Of a stretch of DNA of 64,000 bases, positions 13,199 to 25,600 are shown piece after piece. The notes under the pieces are model-generated. The model had not been told where the DNA came from, made no database searches, and saw only the letters and a program-made list of their open reading frames with translations. This stretch comes from Ctenosaura bakeri. Lineage: Eukaryota > Chordata > Lepidosauria > Squamata > Iguanidae. A program made the translations under genes and the position numbers. Each line of letters starts with the position of its first letter. Within the stretch, counting starts at the first letter, position 1. The DNA lies in NCBI GenBank assembly GCA_948474755.1, contig CAOLHI010001150.1:1-64000 (forward strand). Direction: 5' to 3'.

Positions 13199-14020
13199 AC
13201 ATCTTCACCCAAAACATTACTTGTTCATCCTCCAATGTGATACGTGCCACCATCTGTCAGCAATGCCCTTCAACAGTGCCCTTGAATGAAAGTACAGCCT
13301 CTTTGCAAGAGGATAAAAGAACACAAATATGATAATAGAAATTACAGTATCCCCAAACCAGTGGCAGTACCCTTTTATCTTCATGGACGTACAGCCAATA
13401 ACTTTCAAGCTGCTGTTTTAGAACAAAAACAAACAAAACAAAAACAGAAAATCAAAGGAAGATTGCAATGAATTGGGATAGATTCATAAATTCCAGTCCA
13501 TTAGTACAGTAATACAGATATGAAAAAGAGACAATGATTTCTTGTGTGTGTGTGTATGTATGTGTGTGTGTATGTATATATATATTTCTTTTCATCACAG
13601 GTTTCATGTATAACAACAGGATTGTCCCAGAAAATTTTCCCACTACAAGAGAACTGATTGTCAGATAAATATAAGTTATTGCTTTCACACTTGAGTACTA
13701 ATTAATCAAGACTTTCATACTATCAAGCTACTTGACAGACCTGTATCATCTGACACAGTTCTTTGAAGTTTTACTCTCATTTCTGAACCCCATTATACTC
13801 TGATCTGAGTCCGACAGCTACATAATCTTTCTTAAACACTTGTAGCTTTAGTATTGCACTCCATCAGTGCATCTGCACAGATGGATTGAAATCCATGAAA
13901 GCCCATGCTAAAATAAATCAATGAGTTTCAAAGTTGTTACAGAATTTTCCCACACCATATTTTCTTCCCTCTTTTCATCCTTTTTATGCTGAAATAGACT
14001 AACACAGCTATCTCTATGAA
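13199..14020. repeat. Interspersed repeat related to 45.7-46.1 kb
   Basis: Shares ACTTGTTCATCCTCCAATGT / TACGTGCCACCATCTGTCAG and, further on, ATGCTGAAATAGACTAACAC with the region at 45700-46115. The middle is poorly matched. The parent element was not identified. Confidence 0.4.
13542..13585. repeat. (GT)n/(TA)n microsatellite
   Basis: GT units broken by GTAT, then TATATATA. Confidence 0.95.
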
Positions 14021-16163
14021 AATAATTCAGACTGAAAGCAAAGAAAACATCTGATCGCTAGGGGTCACTGTGGCACTTACAGCATAAGAGTAATTAACTG
14101 CCAGAATGAAGTAAGGGAATGATTCATGCATCCTCAGAGTAGTAATCTAATAGCATCATTTCCCTCACCCCTTTGGTTACTTCCAGTTTTCTATGTAATC
14201 TTGAGTACTACAAACCACTTCCTTGAGAGTTTGTGGGATTCCTTCTACGCTATATAATTGTTCAGCTTTTTATACTTCAGATCCTTACCTCTACACCCTA
14301 AACTACAAATCCCAGCCTTCTTAGCTTTTTGTTCACCAGGCAGAACACTTCACTCATTGAAAAAAATAAAGTAATGAGGAAGAGGGTAGGACGCCTCAAA
14401 CTTACCCAGTACCTTAGTATAGATACATGAATGCCTCCCATAGATTTGGGGGGGGGTGTTTCTTTTTTTTAGCCAAAGAAAGAAAGAAAGAGAAATGGGA
14501 GATTGGATCACAAAATCTTGTTTCACTGAAGTACTGAACATTCCTTGACATGGCAATCTCATTATAAAATGTAGAGTCTCTTATAATCTGTCTCTTTGTA
14601 GATGATTCTTTCAATTAATCTATTAGTGTCTGGAACAACAGTATTGGATTAGATTCAGTTTTCTGGTGGTTTGGTCAAAATCTTGAATAACACAATATTC
14701 ATTGTGAACATGTTTTCTCCTTAGAGTCATAGAATTATAGAATTCTGAGGATTTTATAGGAGGATCACTAGTGGATTGGCATAACTTTATATCTTTTAGT
14801 CTGCTTCTAAAAATTATGGTATATAATACTGAGATATTCATTCATGGTCTGAGCTGAAGCTGAGGAAAGGATGTTACAAAAATATGAAGGTTTTTCATGT
14901 AAGCAGACTGTAATTTGTGCGGTTAAAAGAACATCAAACAACCTAAAGCTTATAATTTTTCTCATGAAGATAAATGTTAGCCTTCTCCAGATGTGTTTTG
15001 GTATTCTATTAACACTATTCCATGATAATTTCCTTTTCATGAGATTTTCTGTTTTTTAACAAACCTTTTCCTGTCTATTGCAATGTTGCTATATATAACA
15101 GGTTGGATCCAGGCTACGGTTGTCATGACTTGCCACCTGATACCCGTGGCATAAAAGTTTGGTTGAGCTATTGCAAATCTGTTTCAGTTTTTCGCAACCA
15201 TGCTGACATTGTTACAGATAACAGAGCTTATAGAACACACACCAACATATTGGAGTTTGCCAGTACTGTTTAATATAAAAACATACATACATTGAAAATG
15301 CTGTGTTTTGGGACAATTAAGAGGTATCCAGATTTCTTTTTAAGGTGACATGTGGAAAAATATATTGTTAAATTTGAAGACAGTGATCCCCAAAATGTAC
15401 AGCCTTCTTTTAATATGCTTGCTACTAAAGCCCATTATAGAGATGCATATAAAAGGTTTACTTTCAGATGGCTTTTAAAGAAAGAAGACTTCTAAATATA
15501 CTTTGCTAGTTCTAGCCAGCTGATTTTCCCTTGTTCCCAGATGTAAGTCCAGACACTGATAAACTAATAACTTGTGTATCTCTGTATATTGTATTTCAAA
15601 ATATTGCGTAAGCTTAAATGCAGATGAACGTGCATTTCTGTATTTATGAGAATTAACGAATGCAGTAGCTTAACTGCTGCTTAATTTTTGCATGCCTTCA
15701 ATTTCGTTGGTCATAATCTATTCATTTTTTCCCCTACAAATCTCCCAAAGGCTAGGAATTATGTGACAATTATTGTTTGGTGATTGTGACCAACAAAAAT
15801 AGTCACATGACCAGGAACAGATAAGTTGCTCCTCTAGAAATTAACTGTTGTTAACTCAAAAAGGAGACTACCCAGGGGTACAATAATAATATGATGTTTA
15901 CCTAATCTTTCACAGAATTATCTGGGAGTAATTAAACGTGTTTAGAAAGGAGAATATTTTCACCAAAATACTAACAAAAGCAACATTTTTATGTTGCTTA
16001 TGCTATATATAAGATACACCCTTACATACATGGCTTTAAACATGGAGTAGATAATAGACTGATGGGGCTTAATTAAGGCTTCAGTTGATTATTTCCCTCA
16101 AAAATAAAAAAAATATACATACATTGACACTTTCATCTGACCCCCCCACCCACCCACAAGTAA

Positions 16164-16169
16164 TTTATT
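16164..16169 (-). terminator. Candidate DCN polyadenylation signal (AATAAA)
   Basis: A canonical AATAAA on the minus strand, about 315 bases past the stop codon. It is followed within ten bases by CTTGTGGGTGGGTGGGGGGG, a good G/T-rich downstream element. A weaker ATTAAA lies at 16426-16431, closer to the stop. Cleavage would fall near 16145. Confidence 0.5.
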
Positions 16170-16483
16170 TGTGCTGCTGTAGACAACACCATCTATATAA
16201 TTTCTAATTATGAAAAGCTTGACAAATATTTACCCCAAATCTCATGTGTAGTGGAATATTGAAATCTATTTTGCTCAGCTAATTGAGAGATACCACAGAA
16301 ATATACCACATGCTGGCAATAAAATAAAAACAAATTAAATGCAGCAAATTTGTCTTGGAATGATCTTTTAGGTTGTTTACATACATAATAATATCCACTC
16401 TGCAGTTAAGTCTCCAGTATTTGTCTTTAATGGAACCATTTTAACAGGCAACAGGTATTTATAGCAGAAATCTATTTGTGCAT

Positions 16484-16678
16484 CTATTTGTAATTTCCAA
16501 GCTGTATTACAGATCGTTCATAGATGCATCGGAAAGAGGATGGCTGAATTTCCCAATACTGCACGGGGTTACTGAACAGACTCACTCCTGAATAAGAAGC
16601 TTTCTTGGTGTTGTATCCTGGAGGACAAAAATCATTGGGGCCAACAGCAGCAATTTTGTTGTTGTGCAAGTAGACCAC
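16484..16678 (-). CDS. DCN: DCN last coding exon
   Basis: Residues 294-357 and the TAG stop. Reads [20 protein letters not shown], then [20 protein letters not shown] and C-terminal LGNYK. It holds the C311/C344 disulphide pair of the ear repeat. The human NNNIS sequon is NNKIA here, so the third N-glycosylation site is missing. Acceptor GTAACTTTCAG|GTGG. The 3' untranslated region continues to lower coordinates. Confidence 0.97.
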   Translation of the reverse strand: MVYLHNNKIAAVGPNDFCPPGYNTKKASYSGVSLFSNPVQYWEIQPSSFRCIYERSVIQLGNYK

Positions 16679-19600
16679 CTGAAAGTTACAAACATAGCAG
16701 AAATGAAATGAGCCATTTTGTTGTGGCAGATAACGTATGTAGTTCTGTAGGACACAGATTTTCCAGATCTTTGAATCCAAACTCAAACTGCACATTCACT
16801 AAAAATTGGGGTGAGTATCTGTGGAAAGCTAGAGGGCTGCATTAGCCCTCTAAGAGACCTGATCATACACCGCACAACTAAACACATACACCAGAAAAAC
16901 ATTAAAAAGTTGTCCCCAAATGTTCTCTGAGGGAGTAGGGGCATTTTGCCATGTTTTAGGCTTATGAGCCATGTTTTCTGCTACACTTCCTGTTTTTAAA
17001 AAGGCATCTCTTGGAACTAAATTGGGCTGGGGGTGCAAAAACATGGTGTAAATGCCAATCCCAGAGAGCATCTTGGGAAAAAATTGAGCCCTGGGGCCCT
17101 GAGGGCCACAAAATGACCCTGGGGGCCTCATGAGTCCTGTGGGTCACAGTTTGCCCACCCCTGTACTAAGATAACACGGATATCTGCTAATATACATACA
17201 TACATACATGCATATATACATACACAAACACACACACACATATAGAGAGAGAGAGGGGGGGAGAGAAATAGATATGGCGTTGTATTTCAAAAGTGACCTA
17301 CCAAGAAAATACTACAATGTGGTTTCATTTGTAAAGACTAATTTAAGATAGTTAGCTTTAAAAATTGTGCTTAATCTTCATTTGATGTATTTTTTTGAAA
17401 GGAACATGTCAAATGTTATGCCATTAAGTAATCCAGCATGTCTGGAGGGTGAGGGAACAGCACGTATGTTGCTACAAACAGGATTAGCTCGTGAAACAGC
17501 TAAGAGCAAATTGTGCCACTAGTGTCAAAAAAAGTAGCATATGCCATTTGCTCTGTCAATTCTGTAATTCCTAACATCAATGATATTTTTTAAAAAAAAA
17601 ACTCAATTCATTAAAGGTTAACAAAATATATTAAGCTCCTCCTACTAACATTCTAGGTTCTGTATATTTATTAGTATGTTTGTGATTCTGTAGCAAGACC
17701 AGGAAATAAGACTTCCTCTCATCTTTCCACCACTGAGTACTTTGTACATTTCCAAAAGATAAATAAGCCCCCTCAGGAATCTGGGCATAGAATGTATGGA
17801 GAAGCAGTGGAAATGGGTGTTCCTTAGGGTTGTAAAGAATATTTGAAAAATGATTGGAAAATATGTTTTCTTGATTTTTGGGAAACTCTAATCAGAAGCA
17901 TCCTGGCCAGATGATAATCTTTGTAGTTGTGGACTTATTCAGTGCAAAATTCATGGGTGGCATTCACATGTGGTATTTTTGTACAGGAAACAGCATTCTC
18001 TGTACAGAAAATAATATTTCTGTACACAGATATCATTTTATGTGCAGACCGTGTTGTTTCCTGTGGAGAAAATGCAATTTCCATGTATTTCTGCACATAC
18101 AAAAAAGTCCACATTTTGTGCCTCAACTACAGCGTTTTCTTGGCAGGAAACAGCATTTTCATCCATTTCCTTTGCATGTGGTTTTCTGAGCAAAAATAAT
18201 GTTGTGCAGAATAACTCTGAACCAGGACAGTTTTCAAAGTATGTCTCACAGCAAGAAGGAAATTGCTCAGATTACATGTTGCTTCAAAATTAGCAAGGAA
18301 TTAACATAGAATTACATTCCCAGTGTTCTGGCCTTGCCCCCTCCACCCTTCCCCTTTCCATTAACAAACAGTTTTTCAGCACCCAAACTACAATTATGTA
18401 ACATAATTAAAAGAGAATTTCTTCAGTAAGACTTGGAATCAAAGCTATGAAATATATGCAGATACAGGTATAGTGGTTTAAGTGCTGGAGTAGGATTCTA
18501 GGAAACCAGGTTCAAATCCCCTCTTGGCCATGGAAACCCACCTTGGATGAGTCGTACTTTCTCAGCCTCCAAGGAAGGCAAAGATAAACTTCCTTTGAAC
18601 AAATTCTGCCAAGATAACCCTATGATAGGTTTGCTTTAGAGTCACCATAAGTCAGAAGTGGCTTGAAGGCACACAACAACAAGACACAGTGAACGGAAAA
18701 AAACCTCAGTTTAGTGTCTTTTAGATCAGATGATAGGTACAATTACCATCACTAATAGTTTATATTGTCTGAGTTAGACCTATCTAATTTATTTTACATC
18801 CAACTCCATATGGCATACTTTACCTGTATGTACTTGTGCTCTCCTAGTCCTGGAGGTACTTTAGAAAGTTCATTGTTGTTTAAATGGAGTTCTCTCAAAT
18901 GTGGCACATTGGCTAAAGTGCCATTATCCACACTAGCAATATTATTAAAACTGAGGCCAAGCCTACAAGAAGATACAAGAAGAGAAGTAAAATAATGATT
19001 TTAGTGATATAACTTTACTCTCAGAGAGTAGTTTCATTTTGTATTCATAAATGCCATTACTTAACAACTTGTTAAGTACAACAACTTTAGTCTGATTTTT
19101 CTTGATGGCATTCTCTGTTATATGTATTCTGTAGCAGTGTCCACCTTTCTACTTGGGTAATCGCTATGCTGTTTCAGGGGATTATAGGAGATGTAGTCCC
19201 CAAAAGTAAGTTTTCCAAGCTTTGCATTGCACCTACATAAACTTACTAAAAAGGTGTTTTCACATTATATGTTTTCAGCAATTATATAGCCAATCTATCA
19301 GATCAGTGACTGGATATTGCAAGTATCTGAATCTGTCAGATTCACCTAATATGAGTAGCAGCCAATTAAACTGTGAATCCAAGGGCTCAGCAATGCACAG
19401 TTTTCTTATAATGTTGCAGATTTGAACCATTGATTCAAATTTGAACCATTGATCCAGAGATTGACAGTGTCCACTGACAATTTCTTTCTGAAACCTGTGC
19501 CTGATATCAAAATCTTCTGCCAAGGAAATACAAACCCTAAGTACACTGACTGGCACAGTTTGCCATTCCCCAAATAAGTCAGAGTACATTTTAACCAGCA

Positions 19601-22600
19601 GACAGGATGAGCAGGCCTTGTTTAATGTAGCATATTTGTCCTGCTTCACTACCATCAGAAGTGGCTCTCAAGATAGGAATCACAAAAGAATAGTAAAAAT
19701 AGTCATAACAAACCGTTTTAACTTGATTTAAATTGTCATATCGTTTAACATGTATTTAAATTTTAGATTAGCATATGTAGTTCCCAAAATTCAGAATTGT
19801 TCCAGTTTAATTTTATTGTATGCTGATCTGAGATCTCTTGACATTGTGCAGGACATAAATATTTCAAGTAAATAAAAAATACAGTTTAGAAGAAACAATT
19901 CCCCAAATAAAACGTAGGAATACATTTAAAAAAACACAACATTGACACCCCTGCAACAGCTCCTAGAAATGCCCATTAAAAAATGAAGAACTTCATGAAG
20001 TATCCTATACATCAGCTGTACACTCTTTAATATTATTTCCTTTCCCATCCCTTAAACCACTGCTTTGTTTAGTTTGCCACACTTTCATTAGCCTTCTAAT
20101 ACAAAAAGGTAGCATGCGCACCTGTGACAATGTTTACATCCAGTTGCTCATACCTTGACTCAAAAAAGTTTTTAAAAATATGAAAGAAAGAATGCTGTAC
20201 TGAGTTGCATCTGCCTTGGGAAGACCTAGCATGTGCATACTGGCCTAAACATGGTGTTAAGCAGGTTGTCCCCCATTATCTGCTTTGGTCATTCATTGGG
20301 TTCCTAAGATGCAGGGTGCAGACTTTAGAGGCTCAGCCACTAACTAGCATTATACTTTGCATGATGCTATATCGATCAGCTACACATAGTGGAATTATGT
20401 TAGTTAAGCATCAAACAGAATTGGAAGTGCTCTTTTTGAACTTTATTCATCTCAGCTGATGACAGTATTTTCCTAAGGCTGATTTAAGAATATAGAAAAG
20501 TTAAAAAAAATCTTTATTGCCATTGCTCTCTCAACAGTTTAAATTTCACTCCAGACAAAGTACTCTCTTCAAACAGTTAGATGGTAGTTTTCTTTAAAAA
20601 TCATCTGCCCTTAATCTGCTGGCTGCATTATATTTACACCACTTAAGATTTATAATTGAATGAAAATGTAGGTAAACAGCTTTCTCCACTTACACCATTA
20701 TAGAATAATGATCATTGGCTGTGACCATTTAAATGATTCATTTTAATTCCATATTAGATTTAATATTAGACAGGAGTAACAGACAAAATTTTAACATCTG
20801 TACTTTTTGCTGCAGCTAGAGGGACCTATTCAACCAGAATACTGATATATGGGTGGGGGTGACAGCTTTGTGTAGAGCAGCATAAAATAATATGCATATT
20901 TGTGGGGAAAGTAAGTAGGAGCAATAAAATGCATGTGCCTGATTTCTTTACTGTTGTGCTTTGTGCATTTATACAGCTCTCATGAATATATTTGCAGTCT
21001 CTACCTAGTCTTTAACTAAGCAACTACAGAGAAACCTAAATAAAAAGATGATGTTGTTTCTTAATTTAATAGATTCTACTTGGCTGTGAAAACATAAAGA
21101 CTCTAAAACTATATAAGTAGTTAATTTGGTGAAAGGCTTTTTCTGCTTTCTGCAGGAGACTTAATACTGTTACTTCTCAGCATTTTTCCTGCCAAATTGA
21201 ACCTGAAATTGGCACAAAAGATCCTGAAACTCATTACACAATGACCAAAGCCTATAGAATATGTTGTTGGTTACCAGTTGTTCACAATACTGGGATTTGT
21301 ATAAAATCATTATTACTTAGCCAAATTGCCGAGTCCATTTAGACTATCTGCATCAACTTTGTTGATTTTGTTGCCATCAAGATGAAGTTCTGTGAGGGAT
21401 GGAGGCAGACCTGCAATAAAAGATGCCACAAACAAACCTTTTTCATTGCATATGACAAGATAGGGCTATCTGTCTTCTTATTATACTTACTGGGGGGGAA
21501 AAATTAAGATTCGTGTTATTTCTCAGACTTAGCACCACTGCACAAGTGACAAATGTTTTCTGTACTGTTCAGTAGGGATGGAAAGAATATTTGGCAATCT
21601 TTGAAAAATGTTTTTTTTAAAAAAATATGTTTCATGAGCTCTGGGAAATGTTGTTGAGAAGAATCGTGGACTGTTGGGAATGAATCCTGATGAGAAGAAT
21701 TCTGGACTGAGAATAATCTTCCACAGTTCAGGTCTTATTCTGCTCAAAAATCACACATGGGAAGGGAAAAGGGTGAATTTTGCAGAGAATAAGTCTTGTG
21801 TAGTTTTTGAAGCCTTTTTTTTCACAATGGGAAGAAACTTGATAAAATTATTTGATAATGAGGGATTACATTCCTATTGTTCAGGTAATTAGTACTTCTG
21901 TTTTGTACAGATGGAGAAATCTTTGTTGTTCTGGCCACTCAGCAGCCCTTTGGTCTAGTGTTTACCCTGGGTCACACTGCACATGGGTACAAAGCATATG
22001 CTAGCCTCTCCTCCTGATACTTATAAAAACATAGTCACATAAGAAGTGTGTTCATCTAAATCCCAGTGGCTTTTTTCCACAGAAAACATTAGAATAGTAC
22101 ACTTGGAAGGATGAGCTTATGTCCTCTCATTGTTCCAGTTTGGAGTCATGCCTGTATGACTTAGAAACAGTTAAGCTATAATTTAGGCAACATGCATGAA
22201 ACTGCCTTAAAACTAAGGCCATTTCCGCACTATATTTTTATAGTGCTATTATTCCACTTTCAACATCCTGTGGAATTCTGGGGTTTGCAGTTTACTGAGA
22301 CCAAAGGTGCCCCTCCCTAAACTGCAAACACCAGGATTCCATAGGATGATGAAAGTGGAAAAGCAGTACAATAACAGTGTAGTGCAGAAATGGCCTAAGT
22401 CAATCTATTTTATACTGAGCTGCTCTATGCTGAGTCTGCATATGCCAATATTGACTACTGCATCTGGTAACCCTTCATAAATTTCATAAGGACCCAAGTA
22501 GAACTTAGAAAGCTAGATCAGATAACATGATTATTTAGGTCAGCATCATGTTTCCCATAGTAAGCAACAAAATTTCTGTGGGAAGCTGGACATGAATGCA

Positions 22601-25600
22601 GTAACATTTTCCTACGTATGTATCTCAATTGAGTTCCCAGCATCCTGCTAGTAGCATACAGCCATCATGGTTAGTAGCCAGCTAGCCTTATCCTTTAAGA
22701 ATATTTTCATGAATGAATTTTTGAAAAGATTTGGTGGGGAAAAAAGGTTATTTTTTAATTAAACATTACTTTGTTTTGTTTGAAAAATATATTGTTAGGT
22801 TTTAATTTATTCTTTTTATGACTCTCTTTGGGTCTACTCCAGGAGAAATAAAATAAATTAAATATATAAAAAGTTTATTCAAAAGGCATTTCCCTCTATT
22901 AGTTTCAACCTTGCATAGCAAATAACATAAAACATGAAAGTATTTATTCAACAGCAAAATGTATGCCATTGTGATGGCTGAGGTATGTGTGGATTGAGTG
23001 TATGTATACTGCAAGGCCTCTTAGGAAATGTAGTGTACACAAAGACACATTGCATTTAATCCTCCATTTTAAGTTGGGTTGTCCCATTTTAAGTGTAAGG
23101 GGACAAATTTAACTGAACAGTTAACTCTTGTGCAGCTCTTCCCCTACTCCCCAGAGAAGTGAGTGATAATCATTCCTTTATATGGGGAGGAAATAATGGT
23201 GAGAACCAAAGCTAAAAAAAAAAGTGTTTGATTTTTTTTTTTTTGGACTATAGATCCCAGAATATTCTAGCAATAGTAGATTCAGAATGTTCTAGTTTAA
23301 AAAAGGAAAGTTTCAAGCTTTTGTGTGTTCTTGAGACCTGTTGTGTACATATGGGTAGGAAAACGAGAACAAAATTAGTTATAGTATTCAAAACAATGTC
23401 CTTACCTTTGGGGATATTGGTTATATTAGTATCTGAAATACGGATGTAGGAGAGTCTCTTCATCCCCTGAAAGGCTCCATTTTCTACACCTGAGCTTTTT
23501 AATGGGTTGGTACCTAGTTCTAAAAATTAAAAAAAAAGCAAAGAAAAAAATGCATGAGTTGTATAGTCAGTAATTCTGATGGTTGCTAACAACAGATTCA
23601 TACCTCTCCTGTACCAAATTCTACCTAATTGTGTTGTTTTCCTTGTGCCATACTTCGCAAAGTTTTACAGTTTTACATCAAGAATTATCAACTCAATTGT
23701 GATGTCTCTGTGAAGATTATTTATCACAAATAAAGTGTTAAGAATTAGAAATATTCAATCGTAGAAATCTTTTCAAGGTTTCGTTTGCTCAGTTTTATTC
23801 TTTGGTTTGCCATGTGTTATGAAATTGCATTCCATTAAAAAAAAATAAGGGAGGCTAACGTTTCTACCAGTGTATTTGAGAAGTGAATACTATGGACTTA
23901 ATAGTTATATTGTCTTCTTCTTGCTTGTAATATGTTATCACTTCTTCCCATCCACATAATGCTCAACTGTTGCTAAGAGTAAAGGGCTCACATGCTATCA
24001 GATAGAGTTATAGTTGACCATGTAAGAATCCACCATTTCCATGTATGAGTGTTTTAGTACTTTACTGACCTCTACATGAACCATGACATACACAATTACA
24101 TTTCCTCTCAATATTTACACTGAACGACCCATTCTTGCACCATCTCTTGGGACAGTTTACATCAGCAACTCAACTAAAATGTTCTTCCATCATCTGGATT
24201 TTTTCAAATTACACTGACGTTTCGAATTTAGCCATATTTCCCCTAATATTCCCTTTTTACATACTTTCTTTGTACTCAGTTACACATACCTACAACAATC
24301 ACATTATTTAGTCCACTGAAAACAGCTTTCCGTAGTTTGGTGATTTCATTTTCATGTGCCCGCAACTCCTGCAAACTTTTGGGCATGTTTTCTGGAAGTT
24401 CCTTCAAGTTGTTTTTGGAAAGGTAAAGTCTCTCCAGTTTCTTAAGTGGAGCAAAAGCTCCAGGGCTGATTTTGCTGATTTTATTGTTAACAAGGATCAA
24501 CGCCTATAAAACAGGAAACAGCAAAATTTGAACATTTTGTTAGTATCACATGAATGTGTGACAGAGAGAAGACACAGGCATTTGCTGGAAAATTAATTCA
24601 ATATGGTTTGGTTTGCACTGTCCCTTTGATGGGGCACTTCACAAGTCAATTGTGCCAGTTTTATGCAGTAGTATATTATCTGAAGGAGGTGTTCATTGTG
24701 CTTTGTCAGCATAGGGATTGTACTTTTAGGGAAGCAAGTCTTTAGGTGTTTGCCTTACTGCAGTCTGGACAGGAGCACATCATTTATTGTCTTACAAAGA
24801 AACACACAAAACTTTGCTATTGGAAATTGGACAAGAGACTCCTATTGGTCTTATGATACACTGAAATCTGGTATTTACTTTGGCAGAAGTGAAATGGTAT
24901 TAAAAGGGGCAAGAGTGAGGACACCATCATGATAAAAGCTAAGGACAGTGTATGTATTTTGTTCTGATTGCTACAAAGGGAAAAGATACTAGTTTTGTGC
25001 AAAAAGCAGTTTTCAACACAAATTATATTTCATGCCAGCTGCAAAACCCACAGTGACAACATCAACAAACTGATGTTGCAGCAGGGATAAGGTTTATTGA
25101 GAAGGTTGCAAAATGCTCTCAGTGCGGTCTTGCCACACTAAGATGATCAGATTTATGTAAATGTTGAGAGGAACAACAACAACAAAAAAAAATTACATCC
25201 CTGGGTCCAGGACACATGGCAAGGCACATGAAGATCCTGACACTTGAACACCCTCCTCATTATGTAGTGCAGAACTTTCCCAACTGTATGTTGTGACACA
25301 TTAGTGTGTCGTCTGCAGTGTGTAGGTATATTGCGCAAATGGAACAAGTGGTGGGGCTGCCTTTCCCACTGCCACTGTCCTGGGCAGAGGAAGGGCAGTG
25401 GTAGGCCAGGCTCGGGTGAAGGAACTGCCTCCACTTACTGAATTACTTACTGAGTTATTGTGTCACAAAATGATGCATGTCTAAAAAGTGTGTCACCAAC
25501 ATGAAAAGTTTGGAATGCTCTGATGTAGTGTCTTCTCTGCCTATGTGATCATATCATACATTCAAAGAACAAACCTGCTTCCAAAAAGTATGCAGTTCAT

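Larger units (their letters stand above)
1..16163. other. Flank downstream of DCN
   Basis: Intergenic sequence past the decorin polyadenylation signal. I find repeats only: MITEs, two long transposon relics, LINE ends, a minisatellite-bearing element, a SINE and microsatellites. In other vertebrates LUM, KERA and EPYC follow DCN on the same strand; none of their coding exons is recognisable here. Confidence 0.6.
16679..18823 (-). other. DCN last intron
   Basis: About 2.1 kb between the 139-bp exon and the last exon. Contains a hAT-like relic (16806-17162), a simple repeat tract, a hAT-like element (17825-18322) and a SINE (18463-18682), so most of it is transposon-derived. Confidence 0.7.
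21411..23405 (-). other. DCN intron 4b (114-bp to 94-bp exon)
   Basis: About 2.0 kb. It carries a short hAT-like element (21573-21876) and a Harbinger-like MITE (22217-22395). The remainder is unremarkable AT-rich sequence. Confidence 0.7.

Noticed and set aside
1..16163. Search for lumican (LUM) exons downstream of DCN
   Set aside because: Expected from known vertebrate gene order, but no lumican-like coding sequence was found; it probably lies beyond the window.
18463..18682. Possible tRNA gene (A/B-box-like motifs)
   Set aside because: The motifs belong to the head of a SINE with the ACAACAACAA tail, repeated at several places; no cloverleaf is preserved.
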